A DNA stretch of 64,000 nucleotides. Origin: Chitinophaga tropicalis (GTDB lineage Bacteria; Bacteroidota; Bacteroidia; Chitinophagales; Chitinophagaceae). Numbering within the stretch: position 1 is the stretch's first letter; the number at the start of each line of letters is the position of its first letter. Below the pieces are notes generated by a model that was not told the DNA's origin, searched no databases, and saw only the letters and a program-made list of their open reading frames with translations. Shown here one piece after another: positions 1 to 8,976 of the stretch. Location of the stretch: the NCBI RefSeq assembly GCF_009758205.1, contig NZ_WRXN01000012.1, positions 62,001-126,000 on the forward strand, given 5' to 3'. A program made the position numbers and the translations under genes.

Positions 1-1560
1 CCAGGCTGTAATATCCGGCTGACGGCTGATGAGGCGGAAGTCTATATGCTTGCTCATGGCTATTCCACGAAATGCCTCCATGATATCTGTAACAAAGGCA
101 GATAGTTCGTTCTCAGATACTTTCAGCTGCAGTTTGCCGCTTTCAATACGGCGAAATTCCAGTAGCTGGTTTACCAGCCGCATTAAGCGGGTTACGTTGC
201 GCTGCATGAGGTGTAGCTGGTCTTTCTGGGCAGAGGAAAGCTGTCTGCCTGTAAGCAGGTTTTCCAGTGGCGCCTGTATGAGAGTTAAAGGCGTACGGAA
301 TTCGTGTGAGATATTGGTAAAGAAGGCGAATTTGGCTTCTGTAGCTTCCTGGGCTTTGGCTGTCATTTCCACAAGCTGGTCTCTTTGCTGCAGGATTTCG
401 TCCCGTTGTTGCTTCAGCTGGCGGTTAATGCGCCGGTTGGTGCGTAAGAGGAAATACAGGACTATTCCCAGCAGGAAAGCTACGCATAAGGTGGTGGCTA
501 CGATACGGAGCAGGTGCAGCTGGTCCTGGTAGAGGCGGCGTTGTTCCTGTAAGAGGGATTGTTGTTTCTCAATTTCCTGGTGCTGGGCCTGTATCTTGTC
601 TATCTGCAGGCGCATGAGCTTTACGTTGCTGCTATCTATCAGTACGGTTTGCAGTAAGGTATTGCGGGCCGCTTTTTTGCCGGCCAGTATATCTGCCGCC
701 ATACTGATGGCTTCTTTGCCACCGCTGGGATACAGGAGGGAGGCGCTTAATATTCCACGGGAAACCAGGTCTATGCCCGCATCCGGATAAGGGGAGGCAT
801 CTACCCCGATGAATTTAATATGTTGTAAGCCATTCTCGCGGCAATAGCGATACATGCTGTAGGCCATCACGTCATTCTGTGCAAATACCACATCTGCCTG
901 GTGTATGGCAGCCTTGTTATTTATGGCGGACTGCCGGGTCTTATCTGCCTCCCAGCCGCCTTCCAGGGTGGCAGTCAGTTTCAGGCCGGGGTAATGCGCC
1001 AGTGCGTCCAGGAATCCTTTATGCCTTTCTACTGTAGGAGAAGATCCGCGCAAGCCGGTTATTTCAATAATATTGCCTTTGCCTCCCAGTTGTCCGGCTA
1101 TATATTCAGCCGCCAGTTTCCCTATATTATAATTATCACCGCCTATATATGCCGTGAAGGAATCGGTAGCTGCTTTACGGTCAAGGATAATGACCGGGAT
1201 ACCTTTATTATATACTTCTGCAATTGCCGGGGCCAGGGGAACGGCTTCGTTGGGCGATACCAGGAGGATATCTATCTTCTCTGCCAGTAGCTCGTGGATC
1301 TGCTGTACCTGACGTTTATTGTCGCTCTCCGCATCTCTATACAACAATTCCATTTCGGGATGGTAGAACAGTTCCCGTTTCATCTCGGTGAGCATGTTCC
1401 TTCTCCAGTCGTCATTACCTGTGCATTGCGAAAAACCGATACGGTACCTGGGGGTATTATCCCGCTGGCAGCCGGAGCACAATAATAATATTAAAAGTAT
1501 GCTTATAACGAGACGTGGAGACACCTGGCTGATAATTTTAAAAGTACGTGGATGTTGCAA
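1..1560 (-). CDS. Hybrid two-component sensor (HTCS), periplasmic sugar-binding domain plus histidine kinase; C-terminus cut by window edge
   Basis: About 520 codons are visible, reading leftward off the window. An N-terminal signal segment ending in a lipobox-like CSGC is followed by a type-1 periplasmic binding protein (ribose/fructose-binding) fold over roughly residues 40-330. A single membrane span lies near residues 350-370, then a HisKA segment with SHEFRTP and phospho-acceptor His419. The ATPase, receiver and AraC-type domains expected of the family lie outside the window. Regulators of this architecture, for example Bacteroides BT1754, sense free fructose in the periplasm and switch on fructan loci. 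The divergent fructan operon starting at 1816 is the obvious target. No ATG is available; a TTG at 1560 or a GTG at 1524 could be the start. Confidence 0.88.
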   Translation of the reverse strand, partial: MQHPRTFKIISQVSPRLVISILLILLLCSGCQRDNTPRYRIGFSQCTGNDDWRRNMLTEMKRELFYHPEMELLYRDAESDNKRQVQQIHELLAEKIDILLVSPNEAVPLAPAIAEVYNKGIPVIILDRKAATDSFTAYIGGDNYNIGKLAAEYIAGQLGGKGNIIEITGLRGSSPTVERHKGFLDALAHYPGLKLTATLEGGWEADKTRQSAINNKAAIHQADVVFAQNDVMAYSMYRYCRENGLQHIKFIGVDASPYPDAGIDLVSRGILSASLLYPSGGKEAISMAADILAGKKAARNTLLQTVLIDSSNVKLMRLQIDKIQAQHQEIEKQQSLLQEQRRLYQDQLHLLRIVATTLCVAFLLGIVLYFLLRTNRRINRQLKQQRDEILQQRDQLVEMTAKAQEATEAKFAFFTNISHEFRTPLTLIQAPLENLLTGRQLSSAQKDQLHLMQRNVTRLMRLVNQLLEFRRIESGKLQLKVSENELSAFVTDIMEAFRGIAMSKHIDFRLISRQPDITAW

Positions 1561-1642
1561 ATTCTAAAAACAATGATACAAAATTGAAAATAAGAAAATT
1601 AAAACTTCTTTTAGCCTATTCATATTTAATTACTAATCAGTC

Positions 1643-1672
1643 AATTGTAAAAAACCAAGCCATGTTACAATT
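1643..1672. promoter_or_regulatory. Perfect 8-bp inverted repeat in the HTCS/fructan operon intergenic region
   Basis: AATTGTAA at 1643-1650 is repeated in reverse complement at 1665-1672 with a 14-bp gap. The half-site centres are 22 bp apart, two helical turns, so both face the same side of the helix. It lies between the divergent regulator and the operon, upstream of a candidate -7 box. It is a plausible operator for the regulator, but this is inference from position and symmetry. Confidence 0.4.
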
Positions 1673-1720
1673 TTAAAAAGAACAGGTGCAATACAGTAAT
1701 CTCCTCCATATTGAAAACGC

Positions 1721-1728
1721 TAGGTTTG
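1721..1728 (+). promoter_or_regulatory. Candidate Bacteroidota -7 box for the fructan operon
   Basis: TAGGTTTG matches TAnnTTTG exactly and sits about 90 bp before the transporter start codon. No clear TTG -33 box is found at the usual distance, as might be expected of an activator-dependent promoter. Confidence 0.35.
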
Positions 1729-1815
1729 GATTGCTATCAATATCTGCGTTATGAAACCAGGCCATAAAATTCTTCGTTCCACGGGTATTAATTATGAATT
1801 AAAAGTTATTTAAGG

Positions 1816-3144
1816 ATGAACAGCAGCATTGTTTTTTTCTGGGCTTTTGTAGTTGCGCTCGGAGGTTTTCTATTCGGTTTTGATACGGCGGTGATTTCTG
1901 GTGCAGAGCAGGCCATACAGCAACACTGGCAGCTGACGGAGGTGCAGCATGGTTTTACTGTTTCCATTGCGCTGATAGGTACTGTATTGGGCGCCCTGGG
2001 TGGCAGCCTGCCGTCAGACCGGCTGGGGCGTAAGGCAACCCTGGTGCTGGTAGCCCTGGTGTACCTGTTTTCTGCGGCCGGGACGGCCCTGGCCACCAAC
2101 TGGTATGCTTTCTTACTTTGCCGTTTTATAGGCGGGCTTGGAGTGGGAGCATCTTCAGTAACGGCGCCGGTATATATTTCAGAGGTTTCGCCGGCACAGT
2201 ACCGGGGACGTATGGTGGCTCTCTTCCAGTTTAACGTGGTATTCGGGATACTGATCTCTTATTTGTCCAATTACCTGATTGGTCAGCATGGTGGGAATTC
2301 CTGGCGGCTGATGCTGGGCATACAGGTGGTGCCTGCCGCCCTGTTCCTGGTGTTGTTGCGCTGGGTGCCTGAAAGTCCCCGCTGGCTGTTGCTAAGGAAT
2401 AAAAAAGAGGCTTCTGCCCTGGCTACCCTGCAGATCATCAATCCTGAGGGGTACCTGGAGGATATTCAGACTATCCGTCAATCGCAACGGGAGCAGCCTG
2501 TCAATGCGCCCGGAGAAAAGCTTTTCAGCAGGAAGTACCGGACACCTGTTATGCTGGCGGTGCTGTTTGCATTGTTTAACCAGGTATCCGGTATCAATGC
2601 CATTATCTATTATGCGCCGCGCATATTTGAGATGTCTGGTCTGGGGGAAGGTTCTTCATTGCTCTCTACCGTAGGTATTGGCATTGTCAATTTTGTCTTC
2701 ACTTTAACGGCCATACGGTTTATTGACCGGATAGGGCGCCGGCAGCTGATGCTGATAGGCACTATTGGGCTGATAGCCACACTGGGGCTGGTAGCTATCT
2801 CTTTTTATACGCATACGGGCGGTCTTGCGGTGGTATCCTACCTGCTGGTCTATATTGCCTTTTTCGCATTCTCGCAAGGAGCGGTGATATGGGTCTTCAT
2901 CTCTGAAATATTCCCCAATTCCGTGAGGGCTAAGGGACAAACGGTGGGCAGTTTTACGCACTGGATAGCAGCGGCGGTAATAGCATTTACATTTCCTTAC
3001 CTGGCCCGCCAGATAGGCGGGGGCCACATCTTCCTGTTCTTCTGTTTTATGATGGTGTTACAGCTATTCTTTGTATGGCGCTGGATGCCTGAGACCAAAG
3101 GGCAGACACTGGAACAGATAGAAGTGAATATGATCACACACTGA
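1816..3144 (+). CDS. MFS sugar porter, probable fructose importer
   Basis: A 442-residue, twelve-helix inner-membrane transporter of the sugar porter family. Diagnostic motifs are visible: GRK after helix 2, PESPRWLL near residue 195, the QVSGINAIIYYAP segment in the C-terminal half, and PETKGQTLEQIE at the end. The first helix begins almost at the start codon, as usual for the family. It is the first gene of the fructan operon, 11 bp upstream of the fructokinase, so the likely substrate is the monosaccharide released in the periplasm by the GH32 enzyme. Fructose specificity is inferred from context; the fold assignment is secure. Confidence 0.9.
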   Translation: MNSSIVFFWAFVVALGGFLFGFDTAVISGAEQAIQQHWQLTEVQHGFTVSIALIGTVLGALGGSLPSDRLGRKATLVLVALVYLFSAAGTALATNWYAFLLCRFIGGLGVGASSVTAPVYISEVSPAQYRGRMVALFQFNVVFGILISYLSNYLIGQHGGNSWRLMLGIQVVPAALFLVLLRWVPESPRWLLLRNKKEASALATLQIINPEGYLEDIQTIRQSQREQPVNAPGEKLFSRKYRTPVMLAVLFALFNQVSGINAIIYYAPRIFEMSGLGEGSSLLSTVGIGIVNFVFTLTAIRFIDRIGRRQLMLIGTIGLIATLGLVAISFYTHTGGLAVVSYLLVYIAFFAFSQGAVIWVFISEIFPNSVRAKGQTVGSFTHWIAAAVIAFTFPYLARQIGGGHIFLFFCFMMVLQLFFVWRWMPETKGQTLEQIEVNMITH

Positions 3145-3155
3145 AATAACAGCAT

Positions 3156-4058
3156 ATGACAAAATACAACATCGTAAGCGTGGGAGAAGTATTGTGGGAT
3201 ATACTGCCTGAGCAGGAGTTGCCGGGTGGCGCTCCTATGAATGCCGCCTATCATCTGCAGAAGTTACAGCAACAGGTGGCTATGGTTTCGAAGGTAGGCA
3301 GGGACGATCATGGCGGGCGGCTGTTGCAGCTGATGCAGCGCATGCAGCTTTCAACCAGCTTTATACAGGTAGATGAGACCTATAGCACCGGTAAGGTAAA
3401 TGCCTGGATGAATGAGAATAATGATATGCAGTATGAGATACTGTACCCGGTGGCGTGGGACCATATTTCCTGGAATAGGGAGCTGGAAGACCTGTTCCGG
3501 AGCGGGGACCTGCAATACATGATATTTGGCAGCCTGATGGTAAGACATGATATAACCAGGCGTACACTTGAAAGGGCTTTACAATCTGATGTGCAGAAGG
3601 TGCTGGATATTAATCTGCGGGCGCCGTTCTACTCGCACGAAACACTGGAATGGCTGATGAACAGCTGTGACCTGCTGAAGCTCAATGGTGCTGAGCTGGA
3701 GCTGATAAGCTCCTGGTATGGCAGCTTTGCCAGTCATGAAGAACGGATACAGGAGTTGTCCCTGCGCTTTAATATTCCAACTGTCCTGGTCACCCTGGGC
3801 GGGGATGGCTGTATTGGTTACATAAACGGGCAATTTCATTACCGGCAGGGAATAGCGGTGAAAGTAGCCGATACTATTGGAAGTGGAGACGCTTTCCTGG
3901 CAGGGTTCCTGGCTTCCCGCATCAACGGTGGCACAGCGGAATACAGCCTCACCTTTGCCAATGCACTGGGGGCCCTGGTAGCATCAAAACCGGGAGGATG
4001 CCCGGAATACGACATTACAGAGATTACTGCGCTGGTGAAAGCGCCACTACATTGCTGA
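3156..4058 (+). CDS. PfkB-family fructokinase
   Basis: A 300-residue cytoplasmic ribokinase-fold kinase. It has the N-terminal GG-A-N sugar-binding region near residues 24-29, the DINLR-PFY signature near 151-159 that is typical of fructokinases, and the C-terminal IGSGDAF anion hole with catalytic base Asp245. It is expected to phosphorylate fructose delivered by the adjacent MFS porter, using ATP, and feed glycolysis. Full length for the family. It follows the transporter by 11 bp and precedes susC by 55 bp, so it is probably co-transcribed. Confidence 0.9.
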   Translation: MTKYNIVSVGEVLWDILPEQELPGGAPMNAAYHLQKLQQQVAMVSKVGRDDHGGRLLQLMQRMQLSTSFIQVDETYSTGKVNAWMNENNDMQYEILYPVAWDHISWNRELEDLFRSGDLQYMIFGSLMVRHDITRRTLERALQSDVQKVLDINLRAPFYSHETLEWLMNSCDLLKLNGAELELISSWYGSFASHEERIQELSLRFNIPTVLVTLGGDGCIGYINGQFHYRQGIAVKVADTIGSGDAFLAGFLASRINGGTAEYSLTFANALGALVASKPGGCPEYDITEITALVKAPLHC

Positions 4059-4113
4059 TAAATATTGCTGTAGATATTCAAGGGGACATTTTATCAACCT
4101 AAAAAATTCCATT

Positions 4114-7100
4114 ATGAAAAATGTATTTTACCTGTTACCTATGCTGCTGTACTGTTTTTTCGCAGCCGCTCAACAAAAAAGCATTACTGGTACTGTAACT
4201 GATAAACTGCATAAGGCGCCTATTCCGGGTGTTACTGTGCAGGCAGGCAACCGTAATGCCATTACCAATGATAAGGGGCAGTTCAGCATACAGGCTGCAC
4301 CTGGGGAAGTCCTGACCTTTACCTATATAGGCATGAAACCTTTCATGCAAAAGGCAGGAGAAACCAATGTGCCTGTAGTGGTGGAACTGGAGGAAAGTGC
4401 TACAGACCTGAACCAGGTAGTTGTTACCGGTTACCAGGTCCAGAAAAAAGCAGATCTGACGGGCGCTGTAGCTGTTGTGAATGTTAACGAGATCAAAGAT
4501 ATTCCCCTGGGCAACCCTGTAAAGGCGTTGCAGGGCCGCGTACCGGGAGTGCTTATCGCCACCACCGGCGATCCTAACAGCAGCGCTACTGTGCGGATAC
4601 GTGGTATCGGTACACTGGGCAATAATGATCCTTTGTATGTGATAGATGGTATACCTACCAAGAGGGGATTGCAGGAACTGAACCAGAACGATATTGAGTC
4701 CATACAGGTGTTGAAAGATGCGTCTTCCGCCACCATCTATGGTTCCAGGGCTGCAAACGGCGTGATCATCGTCACTACTAAAAGGGCTAAAAAAGGTTAT
4801 AGCCGTATCAATGTGGATGCGTCATCCTCTCTTCAGTATTACTGCACAAAGATAAAAACGCTGAATACTGAAGGCCGTGGCCGTGCTTACTGGCAGGCTG
4901 CCGTTAATGACCATTCCAATCCTAACAACAACCAGATATACCAGTATGACTGGAACGGCGATTATACGAACCCTGTCCTGAACAAGGTAATACTGCCTGA
5001 ATATATAGATGCAGCACAGACGATGCGTCCTGCTGATACTTACTGGTATGATGAGATTGCGCAGACTTCCCTGTTGCAGAACTATAACATATCTGTTGCC
5101 AATGGAGGAGAAAAGGGTAATTCATTCTTCTCTATAGGCTTTTACAATAATAAAGGCATAGTAAAAGCTACCAATCAGCAGAAGATCACTGCCAGGTTCA
5201 ATACTGACTATTCCTTTTTTAACGGCAGGCTGAAAGTGGGAGAGAATCTATCGGCCACTTATACCAAAGATGCGCTGATACCTACTTCTGATGTTCTTTA
5301 TACAGCCCTGGTGCAACAGCCGATAGTGCCGGTACATACGGTAAGCGGAGGCTGGGGTGGACCTGCTCCGGGAATGACGGACAGGCATAATCCTGTAAGG
5401 CTGATAGAAGATAACAGGCAGAATAAAAGTCATTTTGTGAGATTGTTCGGTAATGCGTATGCTACGCTGGAAATTATACCGGGACTGAACTTCAGGAGTA
5501 GTTTTGGCATAGATTATAATGGTACTTACCAGCGTACGCTGCGTAAATCCTATACATCCGGTTTTCTGTCAGACAACACGAATTTTTCGCAGACATCGCA
5601 GGATTATAATGGCAACTGGGTATGGCAGAATACGCTGACGTATAACAGGACTATACGGAAGCATCGCTTCGATGTTCTGCTGGGAGAGGAGCAGATCAGG
5701 TATATGGCGCAGAATTTTTATGCAAGCCGCCAGGGATATGCTCTCGAAAACATAGACTACTCCTACCTTAATGCAGGATCGGCCAATAAAGACAACGGTG
5801 GTACCGGCAGCGGGTATACGTTACTATCTTATTTCGGTAAGGCTAACTATTCTTATGATAACAGGTACCTGGCTTCTGTAACCCTGCGCCGGGACGGTTC
5901 TTCCCGTTTCGGGAAAGATAACCGTTTCGGGATGTTCCCGGCGGTATCTCTTGGCTGGCGACTGAGTGAGGAAGGCTTTATCCGCAATAATCTTCCTTTT
6001 ATATCTGATCTGAAGCTGCGTTATGGCTGGGGAAGGTCAGGCAACCAGGAAATTGCCAATAATGCAACCTACACGCTTTATTCCTCCATTTATGGTATAG
6101 ATCCTACCTGGGACTTTGACAGCGGCAGCGCTTATGACCTGGGTGGGACGGGATCAGGGCAGCTTCCCTCCGGTTATACGCTGATACAGCAGGGCAATCC
6201 ATCACTTAAATGGGAGAGCACTACTGAATCGAACACCGGGATCGATTTTGGTTTGTTTGATAACCGTATTACCGGTTCTGTTGATTATTTCGTAAAAAAA
6301 ACGTCTGATATACTGATCAGCCCAGCGTATCTGGCTGTAATAGGCGAGGGCGGTACCAGGTTTGTGAATGGCGCTTCTATGCAGAACAAGGGTTTTGAAA
6401 TGCTCCTTTCGTACAACGGAAATATAGCCCCCGGGTTGTCGCTGACAGTGACCGGTAATGTGGCCACTTATCGCAATAAGATCACAAAGCTGCCGGAAGA
6501 GGTGCTGACTTCATACCCTGGTAACGGGCAGGATAAAACGATACTGGGCAGGTCTATCAACTCTACCTTTGGCTATGTGGCGGATGGTCTGTTCCGCTCT
6601 CAGAAAGAAGCGGATGATTATGTGCAACAGATAGGGAAGGGCCCGGGAAGGATACGTTATAAAGACCTTAATAATGACGGGGCCATTGATGATAAGGACC
6701 GCGATTATATTGGTAAAGGCAACCCGGATTTTACTTATGGTCTTAATGTATCCCTCGAGTATAAGCACTTTGATCTTTCTTTCTTCCTGCAGGGGTTGCA
6801 GGGTATACAGGTGTATAACACGTACAAAACGATCACTGATTTTGCATCTATATGGCCGGGGACCAACTGGGGCGACCGTACGCTGGATGCCTGGACGCCA
6901 CAGCATCCTGATGCCTCTATTCCGGCGCTTACCCTGGTGGACCGTAACAATGAGAACAGGACTTCTACATACTTCCTGGAATCCGGTTCTTACCTGAAAC
7001 TGAGGAACCTGCAGATAGGATACAGCTTCCAGCACCTGTTCAGCAAGCGGCTGCAGACTGCCAGGATCTATTTACAGGGCAGTAACCTCTTTACTGTTAA

Positions 7101-7194
7101 GAGCAAAACATTTACTGCCACTGATCCGGAGAATCCCAGCAATGCGTATCCGATACCTGTGATAGGTACTGTTGGAATGAACCTCGCTTTCTAA
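4114..7194 (+). CDS. SusC/RagA-type TonB-linked outer-membrane transporter
   Basis: A 1026-residue outer-membrane protein with signal peptide (residues 1-19), a CarboxypepD-regulatory-like domain (about 22-100), the plug with the DPLYVIDGIPT segment near residue 175, and a long beta barrel. It should import oligosaccharides across the outer membrane with energy from TonB-ExbBD, capped by the SusD lipoprotein encoded 18 bp downstream. No N-terminal anti-sigma-interaction domain is seen, which fits HTCS control rather than sigma/anti-sigma control. Fructo-oligosaccharide specificity is inferred from the flanking fructokinase and GH32 genes. Confidence 0.95.
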   Translation: MKNVFYLLPMLLYCFFAAAQQKSITGTVTDKLHKAPIPGVTVQAGNRNAITNDKGQFSIQAAPGEVLTFTYIGMKPFMQKAGETNVPVVVELEESATDLNQVVVTGYQVQKKADLTGAVAVVNVNEIKDIPLGNPVKALQGRVPGVLIATTGDPNSSATVRIRGIGTLGNNDPLYVIDGIPTKRGLQELNQNDIESIQVLKDASSATIYGSRAANGVIIVTTKRAKKGYSRINVDASSSLQYYCTKIKTLNTEGRGRAYWQAAVNDHSNPNNNQIYQYDWNGDYTNPVLNKVILPEYIDAAQTMRPADTYWYDEIAQTSLLQNYNISVANGGEKGNSFFSIGFYNNKGIVKATNQQKITARFNTDYSFFNGRLKVGENLSATYTKDALIPTSDVLYTALVQQPIVPVHTVSGGWGGPAPGMTDRHNPVRLIEDNRQNKSHFVRLFGNAYATLEIIPGLNFRSSFGIDYNGTYQRTLRKSYTSGFLSDNTNFSQTSQDYNGNWVWQNTLTYNRTIRKHRFDVLLGEEQIRYMAQNFYASRQGYALENIDYSYLNAGSANKDNGGTGSGYTLLSYFGKANYSYDNRYLASVTLRRDGSSRFGKDNRFGMFPAVSLGWRLSEEGFIRNNLPFISDLKLRYGWGRSGNQEIANNATYTLYSSIYGIDPTWDFDSGSAYDLGGTGSGQLPSGYTLIQQGNPSLKWESTTESNTGIDFGLFDNRITGSVDYFVKKTSDILISPAYLAVIGEGGTRFVNGASMQNKGFEMLLSYNGNIAPGLSLTVTGNVATYRNKITKLPEEVLTSYPGNGQDKTILGRSINSTFGYVADGLFRSQKEADDYVQQIGKGPGRIRYKDLNNDGAIDDKDRDYIGKGNPDFTYGLNVSLEYKHFDLSFFLQGLQGIQVYNTYKTITDFASIWPGTNWGDRTLDAWTPQHPDASIPALTLVDRNNENRTSTYFLESGSYLKLRNLQIGYSFQHLFSKRLQTARIYLQGSNLFTVKSKTFTATDPENPSNAYPIPVIGTVGMNLAF

Positions 7195-7212
7195 ATCCGA
7201 AAAACACTGATA

Positions 7213-8922
7213 ATGAAACGCAACCTATATATACTTATAACCAGCTGCCTGTTATTCGGCGCCTGCAGCAACTTCCTTGATCAGACGCCACAGGCCGTGA
7301 TTTCCGGGGATGAACTGGATAAACCGGAGAATATAGAAAAGATGGTGACCGCCGCTTATTCGGCGCTTGGCAATGATCATTATACTGCGCCTTACTCAAG
7401 TATGTGGCCCTATGGTAACATCCGTAGCGGAGATGCCTATAAGGGCGGGGATGGTGCGGGTGATATTGACACTTATCATTTTTATGAAACTTTCTCGCTT
7501 AACAGGATAGATAATGGCGCTTCCGATCTTGTGTGGTTCCGATTATACATTTGTATTGGAAGGGCTAATGATGCGCTGGCGAGGCTGAACAAGGCAAGTG
7601 TTGATAATTATCCGCAGAAGCAGGTACGGCAGGCTGAAATGCGTTTCCTGAGAGGGCATTATTATTTCCTGCTGAAAGAGCTTTTTAAATATGTTCCATA
7701 TATCGATGAAACTGTAGAGAAGGTCAATTATGACAGTATATCCAACAGAACGTATACCAATGATGAACTGTGGACGAAGATTGCGGATGACTTCCGTTTT
7801 GCAGCAGATAATCTTCCGGAGGTGCAACCGGAAACAGGTCGGGCCAATAAGTTCGCAGCCAAGGCTTATCTTGCGAAGACCTTGCTGTACCAGGCTTACA
7901 AACAGGATGAGAATAATACCGTAACAGATATTGATGCTTCTATGCTGCAACAGGTGAATACTGTTTGTGATGAAGTGATCAATTCAGGCAGATACCAGTT
8001 GTTTGCAGATTATGCAAACAACTTCCTGGCTGCTAATGATAATGGTCCTGAATCAGTCTTTGCTATCCAGTATTCCAAAAATGATGGCACGCCTAAAGGC
8101 CGGCTGGATTATGGCCATGCACTGGATTATCCTATGAACCAGGAATATGGTTGCTGTGGTTTCCATTCTCCCAGTTACAACCTGGTCAATGCCTTTAAAA
8201 CAGGAGGTAACGGGCTTCCGTTGTTCAATTCGTTCAATGATGTGAATGTCGAGGATTTCTTCTCCAATTCCTTTGATCCCCGCCTGGACCATACGGTAGC
8301 TATTCCCGGTCACCCGTACAAATATGATCCTGCATTTATTTACCAGCGTTCCTGGGCGCGTGCCCCGGAAGTATATGGCGCTTACCTGAGTTTAAAGGAA
8401 GCTGTGTTGCCGGGCGACGCTTCTTTCCAGAAAGTGCCCCCGTTTATGTCCAGCTCCAAGAACTGGGTATTGATAAGGTATGCTGATGTGCTGCTGTTTA
8501 AAGCGGAGGCGTTGATAGAGCTGGGGCGTCAGGACGAAGCGCTGCCGCTCATCAACCGTATACGTGAAAGGGCTGCCGCCAGTACCGGTAAATTGAAGCA
8601 GAGCAACGGGACTTTCTCGTCCAACTATAATATTGACACTTATAAGCCCGGCATCAACTGTAACTGGACGCAGGATTTTGCCCGGCAGGCTTTGCGCTGG
8701 GAGCGCAGGCTGGAGTTTGCCATGGAAGGGAACCGTTTCTTTGATCTTGTACGCTGGGGCATTGCTGCTGAATATCTTAATACTTATTTTGCGGTAGAGA
8801 AAACACGTAGCGCGCATCTGAATGATGCTTCATTCCGTAAGGGGAGAGATGAATATCTTCCTGTTCCGTTAAACCAGATCAATTACAGTAAAGGATTATA
8901 CAAACAGAATACCGGCTGGTAA
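7213..8922 (+). CDS. SusD/RagB-type glycan-binding lipoprotein
   Basis: A 569-residue outer-membrane lipoprotein. The signal peptide ends in the lipobox FGAC with lipidated Cys18, followed by the FLDQTPQ start common to SusD proteins. The helical body contains the family's RFLRGHYYFLLK helix, and the C-terminal part has the RWERRLEFAMEGNRFFDLVRWG signature region near residue 500. It forms the lid of the preceding SusC pore and binds extracellular glycan. There is no SusE/SusF-like surface-binding protein next to it, so this is a minimal uptake pair. Confidence 0.95.
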   Translation: MKRNLYILITSCLLFGACSNFLDQTPQAVISGDELDKPENIEKMVTAAYSALGNDHYTAPYSSMWPYGNIRSGDAYKGGDGAGDIDTYHFYETFSLNRIDNGASDLVWFRLYICIGRANDALARLNKASVDNYPQKQVRQAEMRFLRGHYYFLLKELFKYVPYIDETVEKVNYDSISNRTYTNDELWTKIADDFRFAADNLPEVQPETGRANKFAAKAYLAKTLLYQAYKQDENNTVTDIDASMLQQVNTVCDEVINSGRYQLFADYANNFLAANDNGPESVFAIQYSKNDGTPKGRLDYGHALDYPMNQEYGCCGFHSPSYNLVNAFKTGGNGLPLFNSFNDVNVEDFFSNSFDPRLDHTVAIPGHPYKYDPAFIYQRSWARAPEVYGAYLSLKEAVLPGDASFQKVPPFMSSSKNWVLIRYADVLLFKAEALIELGRQDEALPLINRIRERAAASTGKLKQSNGTFSSNYNIDTYKPGINCNWTQDFARQALRWERRLEFAMEGNRFFDLVRWGIAAEYLNTYFAVEKTRSAHLNDASFRKGRDEYLPVPLNQINYSKGLYKQNTGW

Positions 8923-8935
8923 AAATATCGACAGT

Positions 8936-8950
8936 GCCCGCTGAGCGGGC
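8936..8950 (+). other. Intercistronic GC hairpin between susD and the GH32 gene
   Basis: GCCCGC and GCGGGC flank a TGA loop, giving a six-base-pair GC stem without a following T tract. It looks more like an RNA-stability or processing element than a terminator, and may uncouple GH32 level from that of the SusCD message. Confidence 0.35.
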
Positions 8951-8976
8951 TGGTAAAATCATCAAACAATACTATT

